From Pseudomonadota bacterium (GTDB lineage: Bacteria; Myxococcota_A; UBA796; GCA-2862545): a stretch of 49,141 nucleotides of DNA. A program made the translations under genes and the position numbers. Every line of letters starts with the position of its first letter. Within the stretch, counting starts at the first letter, position 1. Positions 8,077 through 16,393 of the stretch are shown one piece after another. The stretch spans positions 1-49,141 of the forward strand of contig PKDJ01000248.1 of NCBI GenBank assembly GCA_002862545.1, given 5' to 3'. The notes beneath the pieces were generated by a model, which was not told the DNA's origin, did not search any database, and saw nothing but the letters and a program-made list of their open reading frames with translations.

Positions 8077-8691
8077 ATGCATGAGCGGAAGGAGGGCTCC
8101 GCGATCCCACAGGCCTGGCTAGAGCGCTTCAGCGCATGGCAGATCGCCGGTTTCGGCAGTGCTGTCGTCGTGTCGTGTGGCCTGGGCATCGTCATGGCCG
8201 CGTCGGTCGCCGTCGACGCCTTTCTAGGTGGTCTGGGCTCGCTCGTGGCCATCGGATCGCTGTGGGCCGTCGCGGCTCAGCGCAGGCTCGCGTCACTACC
8301 CCTTGAGCTTGGAGATGCGGTGCTCCTGCAGGAGCGCGATGGTGACTCCGTGGCACACGTCCGAGTCCGTCTTGGCCTCGGTCGCGTGGTTCGAGATCCG
8401 TGCGTCACAGCATCATGGCACACGCCCGAGGGGGAGACCCCGGTCGAAGCGGTCGTGCCGCTGGACGTTCTCTGCGGGGCATGGTCGGTGCTGGTGCCCG
8501 TCGGCGACGGCGAGCTCGACCTCGAGGTCGTCGTGACCGAGGGAGACCGCCGCTGGACCGCGCAGCGCAGATGGAATCAGGCCGACATCCGCTCGGGGCG
8601 CTTCACGCCAGGCTTCGTGCTGTCGCGAGGACGCGTCCGAGTGGATCATGGCGCTTGGTCGTCGGAGCGTGAGGCCGGGTCGAGCCACTGA
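8077..8691 (+). CDS. Hypothetical protein with N-terminal membrane segments
   Basis: 204 residues, not recognised. A short basic/acidic N-terminus is followed by one or two hydrophobic stretches (QIAGFGSAVVVSCGLGIVMA and AFLGGLGSLVAIGSLWAVAA, about 22-67). The soluble, beta-rich C-terminal region (about 75-190) has no Cys/His motif. It is divergent from the SPFH gene across a 65-base gap that carries a long inverted repeat, so the two may share control. Its last 46 bases overlap the 3' end of the convergent CapA gene. GGGGAGTGGAAGAGTA precedes the ATG. Confidence 0.6.
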   Translation: MHERKEGSAIPQAWLERFSAWQIAGFGSAVVVSCGLGIVMAASVAVDAFLGGLGSLVAIGSLWAVAAQRRLASLPLELGDAVLLQERDGDSVAHVRVRLGLGRVVRDPCVTASWHTPEGETPVEAVVPLDVLCGAWSVLVPVGDGELDLEVVVTEGDRRWTAQRRWNQADIRSGRFTPGFVLSRGRVRVDHGAWSSEREAGSSH

Positions 8692-9878
8692 GGCCCGATG
8701 ATCTCGGCCACTCGAGCCCGTCGCTGACCCAGCAATCGTAGCTCGTCGGGCCACGGAGCCGAGCGGGCGTAGTCGTGCGTGACGACCTCGAGCCGGGTCG
8801 GCCGCTCACCCCGGGTGAGGTGGTTGTTGCGTGTCCAGGTGGGCACCGCCTCGACGGTGCCGACGCCGGCTCCGGCGAGGAGCTCGACACGCAGCAGCAC
8901 GCCGTCGCGGGTGTCGCCACGGTGCACGGGAGAGACACCGGGTACGAAGCTGCGTCCCATGTCACTGATCAGGTTGCCCAGGCTCCAGGCGACCACCGTG
9001 CTGCGGCCGTCTGCGGCGACGAGGCGCTCGACAGGCTGCAGGACGTGGGGGTGGTGGCCGAGGATGACGTCGGCGCCTGCATCCACGAGCGCTTGGGCGA
9101 CGGGCCGGTACTCCGGCAGCGGTGCGGTGCGGTACTCCACCTGCCAGTGAGCAGAGACGACGACGGCGTCGGCTTCCTGGCGCGCTGCACGCACTCGAGC
9201 CTGCAAGCGCGGGAGATCAATCGTGAAGTGAAGTGCGTCGCGGTCGGCACCGCAGGCGTCCGTGCAGAGCGGACCGGTGAACGCAGCGCAGGGGCTGTCG
9301 GGCCCGGCACGGTCATCGAGGTTGGAGAGATCGGAGAAGGCGAGGAAGGCGATACGCATCCCGTTCTTCTCGACCACTCGGTGGCTCTCGGCCTCGCTGC
9401 AGCTCGTGCCAGCGCCCACGGGAACCATACCGGCCTCCGTGACACGCCTCACCGTCTCGACGAGACCGATGGGGCCTTGGTCGAAGACATGGTTGTTCGC
9501 TAAGGAGAGGACGTCGAATCCGATTGCTGCGAGGGCAGGAGCCAGTGAGGCAGGCGCGTTGAAGACCTCCCCGTGGAGCGGGCGCCCCACGTCCGGCGCA
9601 ATCGGGACCTCGAGGTTCGCAAACGCCAGGTCGGCCGCGGTCACTACATCCTTGATGCCGATGAACGGGGTCGCGAATCCATCATGTGTCAGATGGTCGT
9701 CATGTGAGTGCGCGTGGCGCGCAGACCGCTTCACCGCCGCGTGGATCAGGAGGTCTCCCCCTGCGACCAGATGCGTTCTCAATCCCTTGGATGGGGGGTT
9801 TGAGTAAGCGTTTGGCGGGATCGCTACCAGGACGGACAACAGGAGGGCATAGCGACACTGGCTTGTCGGTCGAGGCAC
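8646..9878 (-). CDS. CapA-family (PGA_cap) metallophosphatase-like protein
   Basis: 410 residues with an N-terminal secretion signal (ALLLSVLVAIPPNAYS). The CapA/PgsA fold motifs appear in order: AGGDLLIH, FANLEVPIAPD, SLANNHVFDQGP, VVSAHWQVEY, VILGHHPHVLQPVE and WSLGNLI. The family is calcineurin-like and includes poly-gamma-glutamate capsule proteins. No other capsule genes (capB/capC) are nearby, so a role in polyglutamate synthesis is not supported. Related stand-alone proteins are common in soil and marine bacteria with unknown substrate. The start is GTG at 9878 with GGAG ten bases upstream. The final 46 bases overlap the convergent gene. Confidence 0.85.
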   Translation of the reverse strand: MPRPTSQCRYALLLSVLVAIPPNAYSNPPSKGLRTHLVAGGDLLIHAAVKRSARHAHSHDDHLTHDGFATPFIGIKDVVTAADLAFANLEVPIAPDVGRPLHGEVFNAPASLAPALAAIGFDVLSLANNHVFDQGPIGLVETVRRVTEAGMVPVGAGTSCSEAESHRVVEKNGMRIAFLAFSDLSNLDDRAGPDSPCAAFTGPLCTDACGADRDALHFTIDLPRLQARVRAARQEADAVVVSAHWQVEYRTAPLPEYRPVAQALVDAGADVILGHHPHVLQPVERLVAADGRSTVVAWSLGNLISDMGRSFVPGVSPVHRGDTRDGVLLRVELLAGAGVGTVEAVPTWTRNNHLTRGERPTRLEVVTHDYARSAPWPDELRLLGQRRARVAEIIGPQWLDPASRSDDQAP

Positions 9879-10195
9879 TAGCTGTACACTCCTTGACTTT
9901 TCGCGCCGGATGTAGCGTTGTACAACATGTTCGTCTGCAAGTCGGGAGGGGGTGTCTGCGCCGAACTAGCGTTGCCCAGCGTCAGCCGCGAGCCAGGTCC
10001 GGCAGAGTGAAACGACGCATTAGGCTCACTTGAGTCTGAACGTCGAATCGCGCCAACGGTCCAGACTCGTCACGCGAGAGCGTGGCGAGTGCCGAACGCA
10101 GGGTTCATCCGTACCGCATAGCGATTCCGAAGCCGTCGGGCGGCGCGCACCCACCTCCCCTACATTCTTCACCACAGGCTGGATAGAAATACCGC
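9879..10195. other. 317-base divergent intergenic region with a 10-bp palindrome
   Basis: No credible gene is seen. GTTGTACAAC at 9917-9926 is a perfect palindrome, and TGTACA also occurs near 9882, close to the CapA start. TTGACT at 9893-9898 resembles a -35 box, but no good -10 sits 16-18 bases after it. The region separates the CapA and subtilase genes and probably holds both promoters. Confidence 0.4.
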
Positions 10196-11707
10196 ATGTG
10201 GTTCGTGCTCGCGTCGACCATCTGGGATCCGCTGCAGCTGTTTCGAGTGGAAGACCCTGATTATCCGGGTGCACTCTGGCGCTCGGAGACGGGCGCGGTC
10301 ATTGAGGGACGGCCGGCTGATGGAGTGCCTCATCGGTACGCCGTCATGGCAGAGCTGGACGCGATGCCCGCGACTGAGGCGCTTGAGGTGACGAACGCCG
10401 ACTTGTGGCATGCCGACGGACTCACGGGACGAGGCGTGAAGGTGGCTGTCTTCGACATCGGCTGGTTTGGGCCCGAGGCCGATGTGTCGGAGCTGGGCGA
10501 CTACCATGGGCGAGACTGTGTGCTGCATCCGAGCTGTGAGGTGGAGCTCGACCTAGAGCGTCCACGAGAGGGTGTGGGGACGGGTGTTCATGGTCTCGGA
10601 TGTGCCGAGGTCGTGCGCGACATCGCTCCGGGCTCCGAGCTCTATCTGGTGCGAGTGAATGGTCTGACAGCACTCGAGAATGCGGTTCGCTGGGCAGTTC
10701 GTGAGGATGTCGACATCATCACGATGTCCATGAGCTTCTACAACGCGTCGTTCTACGATGGCGGGGGGCCCTTCGCGCCGCTGATCACGGACTTGGTCGC
10801 GAACGACATCCTGCTCGTCACGTCGGCTGGCAACAACGCGCGGGCGCACTGGTCTGGCCGCTTCGTCGATGGGGACGGTGACGGCTGGCTCGACGGCGAC
10901 GGCGAGGGGGGCCTGTGGACCTACCAGCTCGCAGGGACGAAGACGTTCTACCTAAACTGGAACCAGCATGCGCGGTGCGGAGACACCGACCTCGACATGC
11001 AGCTGGTGGATGTCGCGAGTGAAGACCGGGTGGTGCTGGGGCGGGCCACGGCCGTCCAAGAGCGCTTCGGAGATCAGTGTGAGCCTGTCGAGCGCCTCCG
11101 TGTCAGCGTGCCGCGCGAGGACTGGTACCGACTCGAGGTGGAGCTCGTCACAGGAAGTGCGGCTGATCTCCAGGTCGACATCCTCGGTCGAAGCGGAAGC
11201 TTTCTCGACACGCAGCCTGGCCGGTCGATCTCCGAGCCGGGTGTCCACGCCGGGGCGTTCACGGTGGGGGCAGTCAGGGCGAGCGAGTACCGGACCGCGT
11301 CTGTGGAGGACTTCTCCAGCTGGGGTCCGACCCATGGCGGCCTCGCAAAGCCCGACATCGCTGGTCCGAACGGGCTGTCGACATCCGCGTACGGTCCGGC
11401 GGGATTCTTCGGAACCTCCGCCAGCACTCCCGCGGTGGCTGGCCTGATCGCGCTGGTGATGGAGGACGACCCCTCGCTCACCCCGCTCGAGGCGGCACGC
11501 AAGCTCCAGGGCTGGGCCCTGAACGACAACATCGGCATGGCCGCTCCCGATCCGCGGTGGGGGGCAGGTAAGGCCAGGCTCCCCGTGCGTGATGGAGGCC
11601 CGGTCCCCTGCGGCCGACGCCCGCTCATGCTTCCCCTCTTCTTGCTTCCTGTGTGGTGGATCCGCCGCGAGCGTCAAGGAACGGGTAGGCTAGGGGTGGA
11701 GGACTGA
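10196..11707 (+). CDS. Subtilisin-like serine peptidase (S8) with inserted beta domain and C-terminal anchor
   Basis: 503-residue subtilase. The catalytic triad is Asp87 (VAVFDIG), His132 (GVHGLGCAEVV) and Ser408 (FFGTSASTPAVAG), with oxyanion Asn213 (TSAGNN). Between Asn213 and Ser408 lies an extra segment of about 140 residues. It begins with an acidic VDGDGDGWLDGDGEGG stretch, likely Ca-binding, and continues as a beta-rich module (DTDLDMQLVD, WYRLEVEL, ADLQVDILG) resembling a pre-peptidase C-terminal (PPC) domain. The C-terminus has CGRR, a hydrophobic helix (LMLPLFLLPVWWI) and RRER, similar to a MYXO-CTERM sorting tail. An N-terminal signal peptide is not obvious (MWFVLAST...). The stop overlaps the next ATG (TGATG), so translation is coupled to the VCBS lipoprotein. 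Confidence 0.85.
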   Translation: MWFVLASTIWDPLQLFRVEDPDYPGALWRSETGAVIEGRPADGVPHRYAVMAELDAMPATEALEVTNADLWHADGLTGRGVKVAVFDIGWFGPEADVSELGDYHGRDCVLHPSCEVELDLERPREGVGTGVHGLGCAEVVRDIAPGSELYLVRVNGLTALENAVRWAVREDVDIITMSMSFYNASFYDGGGPFAPLITDLVANDILLVTSAGNNARAHWSGRFVDGDGDGWLDGDGEGGLWTYQLAGTKTFYLNWNQHARCGDTDLDMQLVDVASEDRVVLGRATAVQERFGDQCEPVERLRVSVPREDWYRLEVELVTGSAADLQVDILGRSGSFLDTQPGRSISEPGVHAGAFTVGAVRASEYRTASVEDFSSWGPTHGGLAKPDIAGPNGLSTSAYGPAGFFGTSASTPAVAGLIALVMEDDPSLTPLEAARKLQGWALNDNIGMAAPDPRWGAGKARLPVRDGGPVPCGRRPLMLPLFLLPVWWIRRERQGTGRLGVED

Positions 11708-14067
11708 TGACGCTGATCGTCGCCCTGCTCGGGTGCACCGCTGAGCCAGAGATCGTTCCGTCGCCTGCCTTCTTCGTGGAGACGCCCCAGGCCGAGTCGG
11801 TTGAGGTGGTCCCCGCAGGAGGCGGCGCGCCCGTCTCGGCGTTCGTTCGTACCGTCAATCGCTATGGTGCCGCCGTCGATGCGCCAGACGTCGATCTCGA
11901 GGTGGACGGCGCGGCCCGGCGGGTCACCATCGACGCGCTCGGCTACGGTGAGCTCTACTGGGCGCCCGAGGGGCGCGCGTTCGTCACGGGAGCTGCGGAA
12001 GTGGTCACGCTGGACGTCGTGGCCAGCCGATGGCCCGGGTTCGGCTTGATGCGAGCCTACCCAGCGCCGTTCGAGGGTGCCGAGATCAGCGTCGCGCTCA
12101 CCGAGAGTGTCGCGGTAGCGCGAGGCGAAGAGGTCTGGTGGATCGGAACGACTGGGCGACCGCATCGAGTGTTGGAGTCCGAGTCCGAGATTCTCGGCTT
12201 GCGAGGACGTGACATCGATGTCGACGGGATCTTGGACCTGGTGGCCTGGAGCCGCGACACCGTGTTTCTCCTGCGCGGTCGACTGGGGGGGGGAGTGGCC
12301 TGGGGAGCCGCTATGCAGGCGGCTGGCTACACGGTGGGTGGCGTCGATGTTCAGGATCTGAACGTGGACAATCTGCCTGATCTTGCGATTGCGTGGTCCC
12401 AGCCGGAGTCCCACGTCCTGGACGTTTGGCATGGCGACGGTCTGTGGGGATTCGACGCGCGGGAGCCCCGAAACCTCCGCAGCGAGCCATCCGATGTGTG
12501 CATCGGTGACAACTCGGGCGAGGGAAAGGCGCAGATCACGGTCACTCACGTCGATGGCACCTGGTCACGCTTCATCGACGGTCGTGATGGGCTGTACATG
12601 CCGGTTGGGCCGCAGAAGCCGGACAAGGTGGCGATGCCGGCATCGCCCGTCATGCTTCCCGGCGCTGACATGAACGGGGATGAGGCGGACGAGCTCTTCG
12701 CGGCGAGTCCCTACGTCGTGGCGGAGGGGCGTGAGATCTTCCTGTTCGAGATGAACAGCGGCGTACAGGTGCTGCCGCTGGAGGAAAATGCTGCCTACAT
12801 CACCGTTGCCGACGGCAACGCCGATGGACTGGCTGACTTGTGGTTCCTGCCCGACGATCGCAAGCTGACCAGCCTCACCTTCGAGAAGACGGGCCCCCGG
12901 ACGGGCGCATACCGTCCGCTCGACATCATTCCTCTCTCCGAGCACGCACCGATCACGATGTCGACGTTCGGTAGGCGTGATGCAGTGGGTGACCTGTTCT
13001 TGGCTGGCAACGAGCTGTGGTGGTTCATCGAGGGGGCTACCAGTGCCGAGGATGACGTTGTCGACGTCTTCTGGCTCCCTGGCGGGCCACCGCAGGCGAC
13101 GGTCGGGGCGGGCTTCAGGCCGCCGCTGGCACGGGTCGACCTCGATGATGACTCGTCGACCAATCAGTTCCTGATCTTTTGGGAGAACGAGGACATCGTC
13201 GAGCTCGCGGTCTTCGCGCAGCGCGTCGGTGAGTCCCCCGTTCGTGCGGGCGGCGTGCTTCTCTGGGCAGAGGGGGCGCTGGCCTCCGACATGGCCGTGT
13301 GTGGGAAGGAAGCCTTCATCACCGGACAGGGGCGGCTGATTCGGGTGTCGATCGACGACCCGACTCGTCCTGAGATTCGCGGGGACATTCCGATCGACGA
13401 GAGTCGTGCTCGGGTGGACTGCGGAGAGGGCCCTCTCGGCGCTGCCGTCGTAGCGCTCGACGGCGATCAGATCGTCCTGTACGACGCGAACCTCGTCGAG
13501 CTCGATCGAAGCAGTGCCGGCTCTGCCGGCGATGTCGCCCTCGTCGACCTCGGCAGCGGCCCGGAAGTTCGCACCTGTGATGGGGAGGGGTGCAACGTGG
13601 TTGGCTGGCCCCGAGCCGATGGCACCGTGGTGGTGGCGCGCTCCACACGCGACAGCCTGGAGCTGGTCGACCGGACAGGCCGCGTGGAGACGGTCGTGGG
13701 GGGAGGCCGCCTCCTGGTGACCGACGTAGATCGAGACGGACGCCTCGACCTTCTGGCGGTGGTGAGTGGGGGCTCGGAGGCCCCGACGGGAGCGCTGGTC
13801 GTGCTCCACCGGGCCAGCTCGGAGGGACTCGTGCCGCCCGACATCTACCACTCCAGCATCGAGGCACGCGCCGACTGGGTGGCGGTAGGGGACGGCGATG
13901 GGGATCGCCAGCCGGACCTCTGGCTCATCGACCCGGGCACGCTCCTGCACCACTCCCTCGCACCAGAAGAGCCTGCGGAGATCGATCGGGTGGTCGACAC
14001 GGGCCAGGGTCACACGGGCGACACCGGAGTCGCTGATACAGCAGGTCCGCTCGATACGTCGCCGTGA
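11707..14067 (+). CDS. VCBS/FG-GAP repeat lipoprotein
   Basis: 786-residue predicted lipoprotein with an extremely short signal (MTLIVALLGC, lipid Cys10). An Ig-like segment (about 35-100) is followed by integrin-like VCBS repeats with Asp-rich calcium loops: DIDVDGILDLVAW, DLNVDNLPDLAIAW, DMNGDEADELF, DGNADGLADLWFLP, DVDRDGRLDLLAVV and DGDGDRQPDLWLID. These should fold as a beta-propeller exposed outside the cell or on the outer membrane. The tail is Thr/Gly/Asp-rich (DTGQGHTGDTG). It is translationally coupled to the upstream subtilase, so the two are probably made in fixed ratio; the lipoprotein may be partner or substrate. No enzyme motif is seen. Confidence 0.8.
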   Translation: MTLIVALLGCTAEPEIVPSPAFFVETPQAESVEVVPAGGGAPVSAFVRTVNRYGAAVDAPDVDLEVDGAARRVTIDALGYGELYWAPEGRAFVTGAAEVVTLDVVASRWPGFGLMRAYPAPFEGAEISVALTESVAVARGEEVWWIGTTGRPHRVLESESEILGLRGRDIDVDGILDLVAWSRDTVFLLRGRLGGGVAWGAAMQAAGYTVGGVDVQDLNVDNLPDLAIAWSQPESHVLDVWHGDGLWGFDAREPRNLRSEPSDVCIGDNSGEGKAQITVTHVDGTWSRFIDGRDGLYMPVGPQKPDKVAMPASPVMLPGADMNGDEADELFAASPYVVAEGREIFLFEMNSGVQVLPLEENAAYITVADGNADGLADLWFLPDDRKLTSLTFEKTGPRTGAYRPLDIIPLSEHAPITMSTFGRRDAVGDLFLAGNELWWFIEGATSAEDDVVDVFWLPGGPPQATVGAGFRPPLARVDLDDDSSTNQFLIFWENEDIVELAVFAQRVGESPVRAGGVLLWAEGALASDMAVCGKEAFITGQGRLIRVSIDDPTRPEIRGDIPIDESRARVDCGEGPLGAAVVALDGDQIVLYDANLVELDRSSAGSAGDVALVDLGSGPEVRTCDGEGCNVVGWPRADGTVVVARSTRDSLELVDRTGRVETVVGGGRLLVTDVDRDGRLDLLAVVSGGSEAPTGALVVLHRASSEGLVPPDIYHSSIEARADWVAVGDGDGDRQPDLWLIDPGTLLHHSLAPEEPAEIDRVVDTGQGHTGDTGVADTAGPLDTSP

Positions 14068-14166
14068 GACGGCGCCGCCCCTTGCTGTGGTGTGGGGCAC
14101 TGCAGCACGGGTTTGGTGGGTTGTCACCGGGCGCGCGGGTCTGGATCGGTTAACATCCGGCGCCTG

Positions 14167-14205
14167 ACCGGCACTGGCCATGGCACGGTTGACCCCCGTG
14201 CCGGT
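14167..14205 (+). promoter_or_regulatory. Mutually exclusive stem-loops upstream of a lipoprotein gene
   Basis: GGCACGG (14182-14188) can pair with CCGTGCC (14196-14202) across a seven-base loop. Alternatively ACCGGCAC (14167-14174) can pair with GTGCCGGT (14198-14205). The two hairpins share bases, so only one can form. This lies between the VCBS gene end and the start at 14251. It may be an end-of-transcript hairpin (no T-run) or a leader switch. Confidence 0.3.
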
Positions 14206-14250
14206 GGTCGCCTATAACGACCCGTCCATTACGGAAGTCGAGGGAGTCGC

Positions 14251-15618
14251 ATGCACCGCCTCACCATCCCGTCCGCAGCCCCTGTCCTGCTGCTAGCGAT
14301 GGCCTGTGCGCCGAACAACGCGGTCCTGACGTCGGGCGAGTATGTCGCCTTCATCTCTGCCGATACGTCGAGTTCGCTCGTGGCCGAGCAGGTGGCGTTC
14401 GAGGACTGGCCCGAGAAGGACCGCTGGAACATCGACTGTCGCGAGTTCGAGACGCTGACCAAGAAGGAGGCGGACGCGCTCCGCCTGCCTGATGCGCTCG
14501 ACATCTGCGACAAGCGGTGGGGCGGAGCGATCGAAGATGCGCCCGACCATGAGGAATGGATCTTCCAGGGCCCGTTCCACGCGGTGCGCGGCGATCTCGA
14601 GCCGTGGCGCGGTGAGGCCGTCATCACCTCTGAGGGTGACCTCCAGATTGGCTTCCACCACCGCCTCCCCGGCGGCGCCGACTTCCGCTGGGCCTTCTCC
14701 ATCGACCCCGACATCGCTCCGACCACCTGTGTGCAGGATGGAGAGGACGTGGTGTCGGAGGCCGTCGACGGCGACTGGCTCGACAACTGGCAGCTCGAGC
14801 TCGAGCGCTACCAGGATCCGAGCCAGTTCTACACCGGCAAGAGCAACATCGAGGCTGTCGAGGCCTCCTTCGCGCACATGCAGCCGTACATCGACGCAGG
14901 CGGCCGGCTCTGGGTCCTCAACGCGGGCTCCTACCAGATCAACCCGCAGAACACGGACCAGAACTGGTTCTTCCCGGAGGAGTACTCCGCCGGGTGGGCT
15001 GCGGGTAAGTTCTCCGAGGAGCGCTTCGGCGCCCGAGGGGCACGCTACGGCGAGCCGGTCGTGTACAACCTCCTCGACGCCGACAGCGCGCTTGGGGCGT
15101 CCATTCCCGAGAGTGCCCTGTGGCACTGCGACATGGAGCAGGGGGTCGACCCGTCCGCCGAGTGCCAGCCGTGCCTGTCTCCGGGCTCCGGATGGGGCAC
15201 GCACTGCGACGTGATCGACCGCGCTACCGTCGTCGAGGAAGAGGTCTACGACGAGTTCCAGCGTCTGCAGCCGACGCCCGAGGCCGACCTCGACATCCTC
15301 AAGATCCGCCCCATGGTGCTCCACAACGAGTGGCGTGTACCGGACGGCCGGCCGCCCGGTCTCGATGGCTGGGTGGAGATGCACTACAACTACGTAGTCA
15401 TCGATCCGAAGTCGAACATCGAGGCTGGTGGCAGCGTGAGTGGTGCCTTCACGCTCGTCTTCGAGTCCGAGAACACCAAGAGCCGCTTCGTGGTGAAGGG
15501 TGAGTTCGAGGTCGAGAAGATCAAGCAGGACAAGTGGACCGCAGACAACCTCCGGGCGATCAAGCTCGAGGAGTCTGACGACGTGAAGAACCAAGACTCG
15601 CTCTGCATCGGCAAGTGA
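14251..15618 (+). CDS. Predicted lipoprotein of unknown function
   Basis: 455 residues. The signal peptide ends in a lipobox (LLLAMAC, Cys19). The mature part has no family I recognise. It is mixed acidic and aromatic, with WRVPDGRPPGLDGWVEMHYN late in the chain and a cysteine cluster CDMEQGVDPSAECQPC about two-thirds along, which may form disulfides. The last 60 residues are charged and beta-rich (SGAFTLVFESENTKSRF). GAGGGAG precedes the ATG. It follows the subtilase/VCBS pair on the same strand after 183 bases containing alternative hairpins. The methyltransferase gene converges on it from the other side. A surface or periplasmic location is the only safe inference. Confidence 0.7.
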   Translation: MHRLTIPSAAPVLLLAMACAPNNAVLTSGEYVAFISADTSSSLVAEQVAFEDWPEKDRWNIDCREFETLTKKEADALRLPDALDICDKRWGGAIEDAPDHEEWIFQGPFHAVRGDLEPWRGEAVITSEGDLQIGFHHRLPGGADFRWAFSIDPDIAPTTCVQDGEDVVSEAVDGDWLDNWQLELERYQDPSQFYTGKSNIEAVEASFAHMQPYIDAGGRLWVLNAGSYQINPQNTDQNWFFPEEYSAGWAAGKFSEERFGARGARYGEPVVYNLLDADSALGASIPESALWHCDMEQGVDPSAECQPCLSPGSGWGTHCDVIDRATVVEEEVYDEFQRLQPTPEADLDILKIRPMVLHNEWRVPDGRPPGLDGWVEMHYNYVVIDPKSNIEAGGSVSGAFTLVFESENTKSRFVVKGEFEVEKIKQDKWTADNLRAIKLEESDDVKNQDSLCIGK

Positions 15619-15640
15619 GACTGGCCGCGCGGCGCACCGT

Positions 15641-16393
15641 CTAGCGGCGCGCCAACACCGCGACCCACTTGAGGGCGTCCCTGCCAACAGGGGCGCCCTC
15701 GAAGTCTCTTGCCTCAGAGAGAATCGTCCACCCGGCCTGGTGGATCAGGTCATGAAGCTCGGAGAGCTCGAACATCCGTAGCTTCAGGTGTGCTCTCTCT
15801 TCGCGCCCATCGGGGTGCTGGTACACATACACGACATGGTGGATCCAGCGCTCGGCGTCCCACCAGCCCTGCTCCCAGCTCTGCAGCGGTCGGCCCGTGC
15901 GGGGATCGTCGAACGTGCGGAACTCGTAGCGCTTCGTTGGGTCTCGGTCGTAGAGGACGAGGTCGGGGAGGTAGCAGTCGAGTGCGAGGCGTCCACCTGG
16001 ACTGAGCGCTCTGCGGGCGACATCGAGCACACGCAGGACATCTTCCGGGCCCTCGCAGTGATGTAGAGCATTGAAGGGCCAGACGACGAGCGGGTAGGTG
16101 GTCACCGGCTCATGGGCCCTGAAGTCGCTGCGCTGGTACTGGACGCGGTAGCGGACCTCGGGACGCTCGGCGCGCAGGCGCTTCTCCAGTCCTCTGAGCA
16201 TCTCTCGAGAGTGATCGATACCGTGCACGATGGCCCCGGCACGCGCCATGGGCAGCGTGAGGCGGCCCGTCCCACAGCCGAGCTCGAGGATCATGCGGTT
16301 CTGTCGGGCGAGCAGGACGTAGTAGGCCACGTCCTCATCCATGTCTGCGTACTCGAGATCGTACAGCTCTGCGCAGCCATAGGGATCACTCAT
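15641..16393 (-). CDS. Class I SAM-dependent methyltransferase
   Basis: 250 residues, cytoplasmic. The Rossmann-type methyltransferase core starts with motif I ILELGCGTGRLTLPMA (about 35-50), followed by acidic VHGIDHSREML, the FNALHHCEGPEDVLRVLDVA strand-helix and LSPGGRLALDCY (motif post-III). A C-terminal beta region carries WEQGWWDAERWIHHVVYVY. Small-molecule or protein substrate cannot be assigned. Its ATG overlaps the stop of the preceding gene by four bases (ATGA), and both lie downstream of the WYL regulator, so it is the last gene of a three-gene operon. Confidence 0.85.
   Translation of the reverse strand: MSDPYGCAELYDLEYADMDEDVAYYVLLARQNRMILELGCGTGRLTLPMARAGAIVHGIDHSREMLRGLEKRLRAERPEVRYRVQYQRSDFRAHEPVTTYPLVVWPFNALHHCEGPEDVLRVLDVARRALSPGGRLALDCYLPDLVLYDRDPTKRYEFRTFDDPRTGRPLQSWEQGWWDAERWIHHVVYVYQHPDGREERAHLKLRMFELSELHDLIHQAGWTILSEARDFEGAPVGRDALKWVAVLARR

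Noticed and set aside
9686..10033. 115-residue plus-strand frame in the CapA/subtilase gap
   Set aside because: It starts inside the CapA gene antisense, lacks a ribosome site and has no recognisable motif.
12565..14181. 538-residue minus-strand frame
   Set aside because: Shadow of the VCBS lipoprotein gene; no ribosome site or motif.
15619..15660. GC-rich possible hairpin between the lipoprotein and methyltransferase stops
   Set aside because: The arms pair imperfectly (TGGCCGCGCGGC versus GCGGCGCGCCA) and no T-run follows on either strand.
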